Assembly: GCA_963721075.1 (NCBI GenBank)
Contig: CAVRHV010000008.1
Coordinates: 32,345 to 96,344 of the forward strand
Direction of reading: 5' to 3'
Length of the DNA stretch: 64,000 nt
DNA from: DATFVA01 sp963721075
GTDB lineage: Bacteria; Bacteroidota; Ignavibacteria; Ignavibacteriales; Ignavibacteriaceae
Shown here: positions 17,096 to 26,900 of the stretch, piece by piece
How the letters are laid out: each line of letters starts with the position of its first letter
How positions within the stretch are numbered: the first letter of the stretch is position 1
Program-made: the position numbers and the translations under genes
The notes under the pieces: generated by a model
What the model was told of the DNA's origin: nothing
Databases searched by the model: none
What the model saw: only the letters and a program-made list of their open reading frames with translations

Positions 17096-19657
17096 ATGAA
17101 AGGTGTCAATACAGTCATACGATGGTGGGTGGGATTTCTATCCATCATTCTTTTCCAATCGGCTTTGTTCGCTCAAAGCGGTATAAACGATATAGGCGGC
17201 TTTGAGCAGACCCTGCCCTCATACTGGAATATGACGTCAGCCCCTTCAGGTGCAACACTAACCTGGGCAACTGACGAATATCGTTCAATGGGTAAATCGC
17301 TGAAGATTGAAAAAACAGCCACAACAGACTCAGCTATGTGGCAATCGGATAATATGGTTGACCTCTGGTCGCAGAGACATTATGCTAATGTCGATATAAA
17401 GCTCGGAATGTACTATATGACCTCAGGGGTAAATACCAATCCTGTCAATGAGGATGAGAAGTGGTATGTAGCTTATACATTCTATGACAGCTTAGATGCT
17501 GTGATAGGAGAAAAGAAATTTGAGCTGGATCAGAGCGTAGCCAGCACGAGCGGCTGGGTAGCAGATACCACAGCAATAGGAGAAGTTATACTACCGGAGG
17601 ATGCATTCAAGACGATCATCAGGTTTGTAGGAGGAAAGAATGCAACCGGAACCGTATGGACAGATGACTATATATTCGTAGGAAGAAACGGAGGTTGGGC
17701 AGGACAGGACTGGAACACAGCAGTAGGAGTGCCGACAGGCTGGTTCTACTGGCTGCCGCCGATCGGAGGAAATGATGGCGTATTAAATGCAGGATATGAA
17801 AATACAGTTGTTACTGATGAGTATGCACATACAGGTAATTATTCGCTTAAATTTGATATTCCTGAAGGTTCGCATGACGGCTTTGTCGGAACAATTAAAT
17901 ATGCTCTTGATGATGCACAGCCGGGCGATGTTCTGAGAATAAGTGTCTGGGTTAAGGGCGCTAATCTGGAGCCCGATTCTGTAATTGCAGTAGGTGATGC
18001 CTGGAGTGTTTCACTTACAGCAATCTACCATACTACTATGGGAAATAATGCAGGGTTCGGAGATTATGCAGCCAGCCCTGACATCCCGCTCCAGTTCCCT
18101 CAAGCTACTGAATTCGATTGGAGAAAGTTTTATGTCGATGTAACAATACCGGATCCTCCGGCTGGTGAGACAGCAAAATCGATTTCAGTAAGACTTCATC
18201 CTCTCGGCAGATTCTCAGGTACTGTCTGGATGGATGATCTCCATATTGAAAAACTGGATCTTCCGGATCTCAATTCTATCGGAAGTTTCGAACAGGATCT
18301 TCCTTCATACTGGAATAAAGGTTCTGAGCCTGAGAATTCAACACTAACCTGGGCAACTGACGAATATCGTTCAATGGGTAAATCGCTGAAGATTGAAAAA
18401 ACAGCCACAACAGACTCAGCTATGTGGCAATCGGATAATATGGTTGACCTCTGGTCGCAGAGACATTATGCTAATGTCGATATAAAGCTCGGAATGTACT
18501 ATATGACCTCAGGGGTAAATACCAATCCTGTCAATGAGGATGAGAAGTGGTATGTAGCTTATACATTCTATGACAGCTTAGATGCTGTGATAGGAGAAAA
18601 GAAATTTGAGCTGGATCAGAGTGTAGCCAGCACGAGCGGCTGGGTAGCAGATACCACAGCAATAGGAGAAGTTATACTACCGGAGGATGCATTCAAGACG
18701 ATCATCAGGTTTGTAGGAGGAAAGAATGCAACCGGAACCGTATGGACAGATGACTATATATTCGTAGGAAGAAACGGAGGCTGGGCAGGACAGGACTGGA
18801 ACACAGCAGTAGGAGTGCCGACAGGCTGGTTCTACTGGCTGCCGCCGGTCGGAGGAAATGATGGTGTATTAAATGCAGGATATGAAAATACAGTTGTAAC
18901 TGATGAATATGCATACGATGGAAATTACTCGCTTAAATTTGATATCCCTGTCGGATCGCATGACGGCTTTGTGGGAACCAAAAAATTTACACTTGGTGAT
19001 ATTCAGCCAGGAGATGCGATAAGAGTAAGTGTCTGGGTTAAGGGCGCTAATCTGGAGCCCGATTCCGCAATTGCAGTAGGTGATGCCTGGAGTGTTTCAC
19101 TTACAGCAATCTACCATACTACTATGGGAAATAATGCAGGGTTCGGAGATTATGCAGCCAGCCCTGACGTACCACTCGAGTTCCCATATGCAACTGAGTT
19201 TGATTGGATGCAGTATCATGTTGATTTGATTGTGCCTGATCCCCCGGCTGGAGAAACGGCAAAGGCAATTTCAGTCAGATTACATCCGCTTGGAAGATTT
19301 TCCGGTACTGTATGGATGGATTTACTTGAGGTAACAAAGGTTCCCGTCGGAGTTACCGAAGGAAAAGAATTCCAGCCTGTATCGTATAATTTATTCCAGA
19401 ATTATCCGAACCCGTTCAATCCCACTACTATCATAAGCTACTCAATACCTAAAGTATCTCACGTTACTTTGAAGATATATGATATACTGGGTAGAGAGGT
19501 TAAAACTTTGGTGAGCGCTGATCAGAATAATGGAATCCATAGAGTTCAATGGAATGGAGACAATAACTATGGAACCAGAGTTTCCAGCGGTATATACCTC
19601 TACAGGATTGAAGCAGGTGATTTCATACAAACGAAGAAAATGATCCTGATTAAATAA
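17096..19657 (+). CDS. Secreted T9SS type A protein of two near-identical tandem halves
   Basis: 853 aa. A signal peptide (WWVGFLSIILFQSALFAQ) is followed by two repeats with a 362-residue period (about residues 32-393 and 394-755) and a C-terminal T9SS type A sorting tail (FQNYPNPFNPTTIISYSIP ... SGIYLYRIEAGDFIQTKKM). Each half looks like paired beta-sandwich domains of carbohydrate-binding type, with segments such as TLTWATDEYRSMGKSLKIEK and NYSLKFDIP. No catalytic motif is visible. It is probably a surface glycan-binding or scaffold protein for the locus. The DNA copies are far more alike in some blocks than others. A GGAGG lies 6 bases before the ATG. Confidence 0.85.
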   Translation: MKGVNTVIRWWVGFLSIILFQSALFAQSGINDIGGFEQTLPSYWNMTSAPSGATLTWATDEYRSMGKSLKIEKTATTDSAMWQSDNMVDLWSQRHYANVDIKLGMYYMTSGVNTNPVNEDEKWYVAYTFYDSLDAVIGEKKFELDQSVASTSGWVADTTAIGEVILPEDAFKTIIRFVGGKNATGTVWTDDYIFVGRNGGWAGQDWNTAVGVPTGWFYWLPPIGGNDGVLNAGYENTVVTDEYAHTGNYSLKFDIPEGSHDGFVGTIKYALDDAQPGDVLRISVWVKGANLEPDSVIAVGDAWSVSLTAIYHTTMGNNAGFGDYAASPDIPLQFPQATEFDWRKFYVDVTIPDPPAGETAKSISVRLHPLGRFSGTVWMDDLHIEKLDLPDLNSIGSFEQDLPSYWNKGSEPENSTLTWATDEYRSMGKSLKIEKTATTDSAMWQSDNMVDLWSQRHYANVDIKLGMYYMTSGVNTNPVNEDEKWYVAYTFYDSLDAVIGEKKFELDQSVASTSGWVADTTAIGEVILPEDAFKTIIRFVGGKNATGTVWTDDYIFVGRNGGWAGQDWNTAVGVPTGWFYWLPPVGGNDGVLNAGYENTVVTDEYAYDGNYSLKFDIPVGSHDGFVGTKKFTLGDIQPGDAIRVSVWVKGANLEPDSAIAVGDAWSVSLTAIYHTTMGNNAGFGDYAASPDVPLEFPYATEFDWMQYHVDLIVPDPPAGETAKAISVRLHPLGRFSGTVWMDLLEVTKVPVGVTEGKEFQPVSYNLFQNYPNPFNPTTIISYSIPKVSHVTLKIYDILGREVKTLVSADQNNGIHRVQWNGDNNYGTRVSSGIYLYRIEAGDFIQTKKMILIK
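17253..18916 (+). repeat. Large direct duplication, offset 1086 bp
   Basis: 17253 to about 17830 and 18339 to about 18916 are almost base-identical: by eye only four differences, near 17536, 17694, 17763 and 17778. Beyond this block the copies diverge, then become near-identical again around 17943-18085 against 19029-19171. The offset is an exact multiple of three, so the frame is kept. Confidence 0.95.
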
Positions 19658-19703
19658 CGACATATGTCGCCTCAGAAAAGATTAAATTAACAAAAAACTG
19701 AGG
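19658..19703 (+). repeat. Two palindromic elements before the DUF1670-like pair
   Basis: CGACATATGTCG (19658-19669) is a perfect 12-bp palindrome that starts right after the stop of the duplicated gene. It is followed by a 6-bp inverted repeat, CCTCAG (19670-19675) and CTGAGG (19698-19703), with an A-rich loop. The second arm contains the GAGG used as ribosome site of the next gene, so the hairpin could mask it. This is inferred from sequence symmetry only. Confidence 0.5.
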
Positions 19704-19709
19704 TGATAA

Positions 19710-20555
19710 ATGAATTTAAGAAGAAGCTTAATAAACAGACAGCAAATAAAAAGTTCGGAAGGAGAGTTCATCTGGGAATTAGAAAACTCATATGAACTCT
19801 CTCCGAAGTTAAGTTCATTAATACTAATAACAGCCAAAGAATGTTTAATAAGGGAGAATAATTTAAGAGAAGGACAAATAGAAGTTACAGTAATCGGGAT
19901 AGAGGAAAGATCGGGAAAAGTAATAGAGAAGATGGAAAAGAAAAGAGTTAGGTTGACGATTGATAACGGTATAGAAGACCTGGAAGTTTTAAGGGAAAAT
20001 GGAAGAGTAGAGCTGCGGAGAGTAAGGCTGCAGAGGATAAGCCAGGAAGCGATAGAACAGGAAGGAGTCGTAAGTCAAGAAGATTTATCCAAATATTTAG
20101 GATGCACAGTAAGGACTATTCAAAGAGATATAAGGATTATAAAAAAAGAAGGAATAGAAGTAGTAACCAGAGGATATATTCATAATATAGGCAGATGCCA
20201 GACACATAAAGTAAAAATAATAAGTATGATGTTAGATGGGATGACCTATAGTGAAATAAAACTAAGATCCAGACATTCGATAGGAGCAATAAAGAGATAC
20301 ATAGAAAGTTTTACAAAAGTCGTAATGGCACAAAAAAAAGGGATATACAGAGTAAAAGATATAAGTGCAGTAACGGGTTTAAGTGAGGGATTAGTAAAAC
20401 AGTACGTTGAGTTGCTGAAGGAAAGCAAAAAAGACAAAACAAGGAGAGAGAATCTCAAGCTATTGATAGAAAGAAACAGTTATAGAGAGCATATAAAAAA
20501 AACTGTAAAGAAGCATTCAGAGCCTCTGGCAGCTATGATGGGAGGCTTGTTATGA
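19710..20555 (+). CDS. DUF1670-like protein with three helix-turn-helix segments
   Basis: 281 aa. It resembles the DUF1670 family of unknown function. After an N-terminal beta-rich part (residues 1-115) there are three HTH-like segments: VVSQEDLSKYLGCTVRTIQR (about 130-150), MTYSEIKLRSRHSIGAIKRY (about 178-200) and IYRVKDISAVTGLSEGLVKQ (about 213-235). The build suggests a DNA-binding regulator. The coding strand is purine-rich, poor in C and heavy in AGA/AGG/ATA codons, unlike the flanking genes, which hints at transfer. It overlaps the next gene by ATGA. It interrupts a run of surface glycan genes, so local regulation or a mobile origin are both open. Confidence 0.7.
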   Translation: MNLRRSLINRQQIKSSEGEFIWELENSYELSPKLSSLILITAKECLIRENNLREGQIEVTVIGIEERSGKVIEKMEKKRVRLTIDNGIEDLEVLRENGRVELRRVRLQRISQEAIEQEGVVSQEDLSKYLGCTVRTIQRDIRIIKKEGIEVVTRGYIHNIGRCQTHKVKIISMMLDGMTYSEIKLRSRHSIGAIKRYIESFTKVVMAQKKGIYRVKDISAVTGLSEGLVKQYVELLKESKKDKTRRENLKLLIERNSYREHIKKTVKKHSEPLAAMMGGLL

Positions 20556-21151
20556 GTTTAAATCAGACAAGAGATAGGTATGAAAGCATAAACAAAAGGA
20601 ATTTTCATCAGGCAATAGTAAACCTGCTGGAGAATGAATATAAGATACTGGGGTCAAGAAAAGTACTGGATATGCTGGCAGACGATATAGAAGATCTGCA
20701 CAGGGAATATTATCCGGTAAGCAACCAGGTAGGGATCGGAGAAATAGTTTTCAGAACGACGAAGGATGATGGTCAACGACAGAATTATGGTAAGAAGACG
20801 GAAGATTATGCGGCAGTGACAGTAGTACTTCCACTGATAACCGAAGAAGATGTAGAAAGAAGAATCTTCTATAAGAAGGGAGACCGTAACAGTAATTATA
20901 AACACCGGGAAGCAAGAGATATAGAGACAATGGTAAGGTTGCTGAAGGCCGCCAAGGCACAGGGAGGATTACTAAGCGGAGCAGAGCTGAGTGTTTTAAT
21001 GAATAGAAGCCTGACTTCAATAAGGAAATATTTAGATGCTTACAGAACAAAAACCGGAGAGATACTTCCATTGAAAGGATATGTGCTGGACCAGGGAAGT
21101 TTACCGACACATAAAGGAATCATAATAAGTTTATATGAGCAGGTTAAGTAA
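20552..21151 (+). CDS. DUF1670-like protein, shorter paralogue of its neighbour
   Basis: 199 aa, ATGA-coupled to the previous gene. Its C-terminal part is homologous to the middle of that protein: GLLSGAELSVLMNRSLTSIR aligns with the first HTH, and LKGYVLDQGSLPTHKGIIIS aligns with TRGYIHNIGRCQTHKVKIIS, after which it stops while the neighbour goes on to two more HTHs. It shares the same purine-rich composition. The N-terminal 70 residues (LEDDIEDLHREYYP-like region) are not recognised. The pair may form a heteromeric regulator. Confidence 0.65.
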   Translation: MSLNQTRDRYESINKRNFHQAIVNLLENEYKILGSRKVLDMLADDIEDLHREYYPVSNQVGIGEIVFRTTKDDGQRQNYGKKTEDYAAVTVVLPLITEEDVERRIFYKKGDRNSNYKHREARDIETMVRLLKAAKAQGGLLSGAELSVLMNRSLTSIRKYLDAYRTKTGEILPLKGYVLDQGSLPTHKGIIISLYEQVK

Positions 21152-21164
21152 GAAATGTAGTTAA

Positions 21165-21195
21165 GGGTGCTGATTATTCAGCACCCTATGTTTTT
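21165..21195 (+). terminator. Terminator after the DUF1670-like pair
   Basis: A perfect 9-bp stem, GGGTGCTGA (21165-21173) and TCAGCACCC (21178-21186), with a TTAT loop, followed after TATG by TTTTT. It separates the pair from the TonB receptor transcriptionally. The hairpin is flanked by a direct repeat ATGTAGTTAA at 21155-21164 and 21203-21212. Confidence 0.8.
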
Positions 21196-21247
21196 ATTCA
21201 CGATGTAGTTAATTAATCTTTTATTCAGGAAAAAACAGGTGGATGTA

Positions 21248-23941
21248 ATGTTCACTACGAATAACCATATTAAAAGACTGGTGTCGGTTCTGTCCGTGTT
21301 AATATGCATGACAGCTAGTCAGGTCTTCGCAGGTACAACCGGCAAGATCTCCGGCAAAATTATTGATAAAAGCACGGGCGAAGCATTAATAGGTGCAAAT
21401 GTTCTGATTGTAGGCACTTCGATGGGATCATCATCAGACATTGACGGAAATTATTTTATTCTGAATATCCCTCCGGGAGAATACCAGGTAAAAGCCTCAA
21501 TGATCGGCTACGCTTCTGTTACTTTTGAACATGTAAAAGTATCAGTTGATCAGACTACCAAAATAGATTTTGAACTTAACCCCGAATCAATTGAACTCGA
21601 GAATGTGGTAGTAACGGCGGAGAAACCGATTGTAAGAAAAGACCTTACTTCAACTGAACAGACAGTGAGCGGTGACGATATCTCTATGCTTCCTCTTGAA
21701 GACGTTGCATCGGTTGTTAACCTTCAGGCCGGAGTTATTAACGGCCATTTCAGGGGCGGCAGGAGTGATGAAGTCCGTTACCTGATAGACGGTGTGCCGG
21801 TAAATGATGTTTATTCGGGACAATCATCCCTTTCGGCAGAGGTTAACAGTATTCAGGAAGTCCAGGTTCTCGTAGGAACTTTTAATGCTGAATACGGTGA
21901 TGCACAATCCGGTGTGGTTAACCAGGTAACAAAGATTGCCGGAGACAAACTTACAGGAAATATTTCTGCATACACAGGTGATTATGTCAGCTCTCATACA
22001 GGGATATTTCAGTACATAAATCATATAAGTCCAAACGATGTTTATGATTTGGAAGGAAATCTTAGCGGTCCTGTCCCGGGCATTGGAAACCTGTTAAAGT
22101 TTTTTGTTTCGGGAAGATACAATCGCGATCAGGGTTATATCTATGGACACAGGATATTTAACCCCCAGGACTCCTCTAACTTTTCGGCTAATGATCCTGC
22201 TGACTGGTATGTCGGCGCTACAGGTGATAAAGCTTATGTTCCTATGAATTACAGTCATAGGCTGTCCCTTCAGGGTAAACTGAGCATAAATGTCGGCAGT
22301 GGAAGAGGAATAGTATTAACCGGACTTTACCAGGACAATCAGTATAAAGATTATAATCATCTTTACCAGTTGAACCCTGACGGCGATTATAAAAAATTCC
22401 AGAAGAGTATACTGGGAATAGCAAGTTACACCTTTTTGTTAAGCAATTCTGCTTTTATAGATTTATCGGCCTCGGCATTGCAGTCTGAGTATAAACAGTA
22501 TGTTTATCAGAATCCTCTTGACCAGCGCTATGTTAATCCGGATAGAAAAAAAGATGTCAGCGGCGACGCTTTTTATACCGGAGGTACGGAGAACTGGCAT
22601 TTTAATCATACGACAACAAGTTTAACCGGGAAGGCTGATTTTTCATGGCAGATTGATAATATTAATCAGATAAAAACAGGTGTTGAGTTTACACGTCACG
22701 ATCTGAAGTACGAGGACTTTCAGATAATAATCGATGCAACTTCAAATTTCAAACCTATGCTTCCATCACCCGGAGCTTTTAATTACAACACTTATCATGC
22801 AAATCCATATCAGGCGGCCTGGTACATTCAGGACAAGATTGAGATCGATTATCTTATTGTTAATGCCGGAGTAAGGTTCGACTACTTTGAGCCAGATGGA
22901 CAGTACCTTAAGAACCCCAACAAAATAAACGAACTTGATGAGCTTCAGCCTCCGTTCCCTGATTCATTAATGGTGAATGCCTCAGCCAAGTATCAGTTTA
23001 GTCCAAGAATAGGAATCTCATACCCGATCTCAGATCAGGGAGCTATACACATATCATACGGTCATTTCTTCCAGATACCCCCGTTTGAGAACCTGTACCG
23101 AAATCCTAATTTCAGAATTCCTCTTACCGGTGATTTTCCCGAAAATATCGGCAATGTAATAGGTAACGCCGATCTTAAACCGCAGCAGACAATAATGTAT
23201 GAGATTGGTCTGCAGCAGGCTCTGACAAATGATCTCGGAATGACTATAACCGGTTATTATAAAGATATAAGGAACCTGCTGGGAACAGAAATATATATCA
23301 AGAATGAATTCAGAAAATTCAGTAAGCTGGTAAACAGGGATTATGGATCCGTAAAGGGAATTACCCTGTCACTGGAGAAGAGGTTCAGTGGTGGATTAGG
23401 CGCTGCAATAGATTATACTTTCCAGGTGGCCAAAGGAAGTGCTTCTGATCCTAATGCAGCTTTTAATAATGCTCAGGCAAATCCTCCTATCGAAGCAAAC
23501 AAACAGCTTGTGCCTCTTGACTGGGATGGAAGACATACTCTCAGGTTCACACTAACTCTGGGTGAGCCCGGGAATTATATTGCCAGCTTTATCGGCCGGC
23601 TCGGATCGGGTCTGCCATATACGCCGTCCCTGCAGAATCAAAGAACAGGACTGGAAAACAGCGATAACAAACCACCTTATTATGATGTCGATGTATACCT
23701 GACAAAATACATTGATATTGCGGGACAGCAGTTCTCGATTTTTGCAAAAGTTTACAACCTTTTCGATACCCTGAATGAGAATGATGTATTCGGTGATACA
23801 GGCAGAGCAGGATATACATTGGAGCTTACAAGAAACCAGGCTCCTCCCAGAGGTGTTAATACCATCCAGGAATATTTTACAAGACCCGATTTTTATTCAG
23901 CGCCCAGGCAGATTGTTATCGGGGCGGAAGTATCATTTTAG
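21248..23941 (+). CDS. TonB-dependent outer membrane receptor (CarboxypepD_reg type)
   Basis: About 897 aa. The start at 21248 is preferred: AGGTGG lies 5 bases upstream, while the in-frame GTG at 21239 overlaps that site. A signal peptide (ending near VFAG) leads to a carboxypeptidase-regulatory-like domain (GKISGKIIDKSTGEALIGAN), a plug (DISMLPLEDVASVVNLQAGV, RGGRSDEVRYLIDGVPVND) and a 22-strand-type barrel ending in ...IGAEVSF. It should import glycan fragments across the outer membrane with TonB energy. No SusD-type lipoprotein follows; a large secreted protein takes that place. Confidence 0.93.
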   Translation: MFTTNNHIKRLVSVLSVLICMTASQVFAGTTGKISGKIIDKSTGEALIGANVLIVGTSMGSSSDIDGNYFILNIPPGEYQVKASMIGYASVTFEHVKVSVDQTTKIDFELNPESIELENVVVTAEKPIVRKDLTSTEQTVSGDDISMLPLEDVASVVNLQAGVINGHFRGGRSDEVRYLIDGVPVNDVYSGQSSLSAEVNSIQEVQVLVGTFNAEYGDAQSGVVNQVTKIAGDKLTGNISAYTGDYVSSHTGIFQYINHISPNDVYDLEGNLSGPVPGIGNLLKFFVSGRYNRDQGYIYGHRIFNPQDSSNFSANDPADWYVGATGDKAYVPMNYSHRLSLQGKLSINVGSGRGIVLTGLYQDNQYKDYNHLYQLNPDGDYKKFQKSILGIASYTFLLSNSAFIDLSASALQSEYKQYVYQNPLDQRYVNPDRKKDVSGDAFYTGGTENWHFNHTTTSLTGKADFSWQIDNINQIKTGVEFTRHDLKYEDFQIIIDATSNFKPMLPSPGAFNYNTYHANPYQAAWYIQDKIEIDYLIVNAGVRFDYFEPDGQYLKNPNKINELDELQPPFPDSLMVNASAKYQFSPRIGISYPISDQGAIHISYGHFFQIPPFENLYRNPNFRIPLTGDFPENIGNVIGNADLKPQQTIMYEIGLQQALTNDLGMTITGYYKDIRNLLGTEIYIKNEFRKFSKLVNRDYGSVKGITLSLEKRFSGGLGAAIDYTFQVAKGSASDPNAAFNNAQANPPIEANKQLVPLDWDGRHTLRFTLTLGEPGNYIASFIGRLGSGLPYTPSLQNQRTGLENSDNKPPYYDVDVYLTKYIDIAGQQFSIFAKVYNLFDTLNENDVFGDTGRAGYTLELTRNQAPPRGVNTIQEYFTRPDFYSAPRQIVIGAEVSF

Positions 23942-23964
23942 CCGATTTTTTTATTGGAGTAAGA

Positions 23965-26900
23965 ATGTTATTAAAAAGAATTAATACCAGCTTAATAATT
24001 CTGATTACAGTTTTCCTGATCTATCCCTGTCTTGTTTTCGGTCAGAGGATTGTTGATAAAAACAAAGGCGATCATAACCAGACGAAAAAGGGCTTTATGG
24101 ATGGAAATCTAGCTGCTACTGTTTATTATAATTTCGGTGAAGTAGCAGACTGGGAAAATGAACCAAGCAGGAGCGGCGTCTGGCCCAAAGGAACCAACCA
24201 CACATATGTGGACGGTGTTGCTATTATAGTGCAGGCTGAAGCACAAGACCCTGCCGGAAATCTCATTCATCCGCTTGAAACAAATTATTATGAGTTCACC
24301 CGTTATGATCCTTCAACAGGAGTAACATACGGCTGGTGGCCCCTTCCGGGTTATTCCAATCCATATAACAGCTCACCTGCCCGCAGCGATGATGCATCTA
24401 CCTGGCCGACAACATGGCCTGACAGACCTGCCGACTGGAATAATAGCTGGAATGGTTTTTTCGGTAAAGGAGTATTTAATGCAGATGTAGAAACGTATTT
24501 CGTCTTTGATGATGACGAAGATCGCCAATATTTGCTCGAACATAATTTTCACCCGGATGCCGATGACCCGACAAGAGGAGGACTAGGTATGCAGGTGCGA
24601 GCAAGAGGATTTCAGTGGTCGCAGGTACTCGCTGAGGATGCAATTTTCTGGTATTATGAGATAACTAATATGGGTACATATGATTACCCGAAAACTTTAT
24701 TCGCACAGTATGTGGACTGGGGGATTGGAGGACACGACAACTCCTCTAATAATGCAGGTGATTACAATGAACTTCTGGATATATCATATGCCTGGTCAAC
24801 AGTACCGTTTGGAAGTCCGGGCAACTGGACACCCGTGGGTTATGCCGGCTATGCATTCCTTGAAAGTCCCGGTGTACCTGATGACAATATAGATAACGAT
24901 CAGGACGGACCCACAGACGAGAAGAGAGATAACCTCGCAGTTAATTTTATTAATTCTCCTGACCAGGATCCATTTTTAAGAAATCCCTTACAGGATACTT
25001 TAAAATTTTCAGCTTTCTACGGATACTCATGGAGACCTCACTGGGATGCCGATGAGAATGCTAACTGGAGATCTTTTTTTGATTTGAATGAAAATGGTGT
25101 CTGGGATGAAGGAGAAGCGCTTCGGGATGATGTTGGAACCGACGGAATCGGTCCGTATGATGAGGGTTATACCGGACCTGATCCTGACGGTACGGAAGGG
25201 AACGGCCGGCCCGACCAGGGAGAACCGAATTTTGGAGTTCTCGATAAAGATGAATCCGATCAGCTAGGTCTTACCGGATTCGCAATTTATCCTGTCCACC
25301 AGTATGAACTTGATAATGATGAAGAAAACTGGCAGGTGCTGTCTGCATTACCTTCACCGCACGGGCAGATTCTTGAGAACGTCAACCTTGCCAATTACTT
25401 TTCAAGCTATTTGTTCAGTATGAACGGCCGCAATACGTATTCAGCAATTACAGGGCAGAATGAAGAAACAGGTGAAACCGAAAGATTTTCGATGTCGATG
25501 ATCTTCGGAATAAATACAAGCGATATTTTCAGGAGAAAGAAAACAGTTCAGCAGATTTATAATGCTAATTATAGATTTGCAAAACCTCCTGAAAAACCAA
25601 TTCTTACTGCGGTACCGGGTGATCATAAAGTCACTTTGTACTGGGATGATCGGGCTGAGAAAACTTTTGACGAATTTTATCAGAGAATAAATTTTGAAGG
25701 CTATAGAGTATATCGTTCTACTGAACCTAATTTCCTTGAGGATAAGATCATTACAGATGCATACGGTAAACCAATATACAGGTCCCCGATTGCACAGTTT
25801 GACCTTGTTGACGGAGTAACGGGACTTCATCCTATTGATGTGAACGGTGCAAAATTCTATCTGGGAGATGATTCCGGATTAAAGCATTCATTCATAGATA
25901 CTACTGTACAGAATGGCCAGACATATTATTATGCTGTTGCAGCTTACGATAAGGGATTTGAAACTGTAACAATAGAAGGGAATTTCGAAGGAATTCCTCC
26001 TTCAGAAACAACCACTATCCTGAAAAAGGATATAAGCGGGAATATTACTACAGATATAAACACTGCGGTGGTAACTCCAAGAGCCCCGGCAGCAGGTTAT
26101 ATCGCGCCGGAAATACAATCATTTGAAGGCAGTGGTCCGGGTACGGGAAAGATATCTATTTCTATACTTAACCCTGATTCCATAAAAAATAATAATACGT
26201 ATAGACTGGAATTTTATGACAACGCTCCTTATCACAATTCCGCACATCCGGATTATTCAGTTATCAATGCTGTCACCAACGATACATTACTAAACAAAAA
26301 GAATATAAAAGGAGTTAACGAACAGTCCCCTGTACTCGACGGATTTACTATCGATATTAAAAGTGATACAGTTGTCAGCATTGATTATGATAAATCAGAC
26401 TGGAAATCAGGAAACAGCAACTATGTTGTACAGCTTGGATTTGATTCCCGTTTTGCGCCGGCCTATTCTGGTAAGAAAATTAATTACCCGGCGGATTATG
26501 AGATCACGTTCACTGAACCCGGACAGGGAGATCTTTCGTTCCCTGCTACATCGTTCAGTAATCCTATACAATCAAACATAATTGTAAAAAATGTCACCGA
26601 GAACAATGAGCACTTTCAATTTATTTTCCGCGATCAAAATCACGATGAACTTTTTAATGCAGGCGATGCCATTTTCTTTGTTTTTGGTGATTCGCTTGGT
26701 GCGCCGGCAACAGGATTTTCAAATCTTCACGTTAGCTGGTCCGTTACTCTGTTTAAGGATACTTCAATAGCAGAGGAAGATCAAAAACCTCCCCAGCCGG
26801 GGGATGTCTACAGTTTTGTGAATACGAAGCCATTCCGTGACGGTGAGTTTTATGAGTTCAAAACTAAAGCACAGGGACTCGATAAATCGCAGGCGGCAAA

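Noticed and set aside
19710..21151. The DUF1670-like pair as a transposon or toxin-antitoxin unit
   Set aside because: No terminal repeats, transposase motif or toxin fold was seen; only HTHs are visible.
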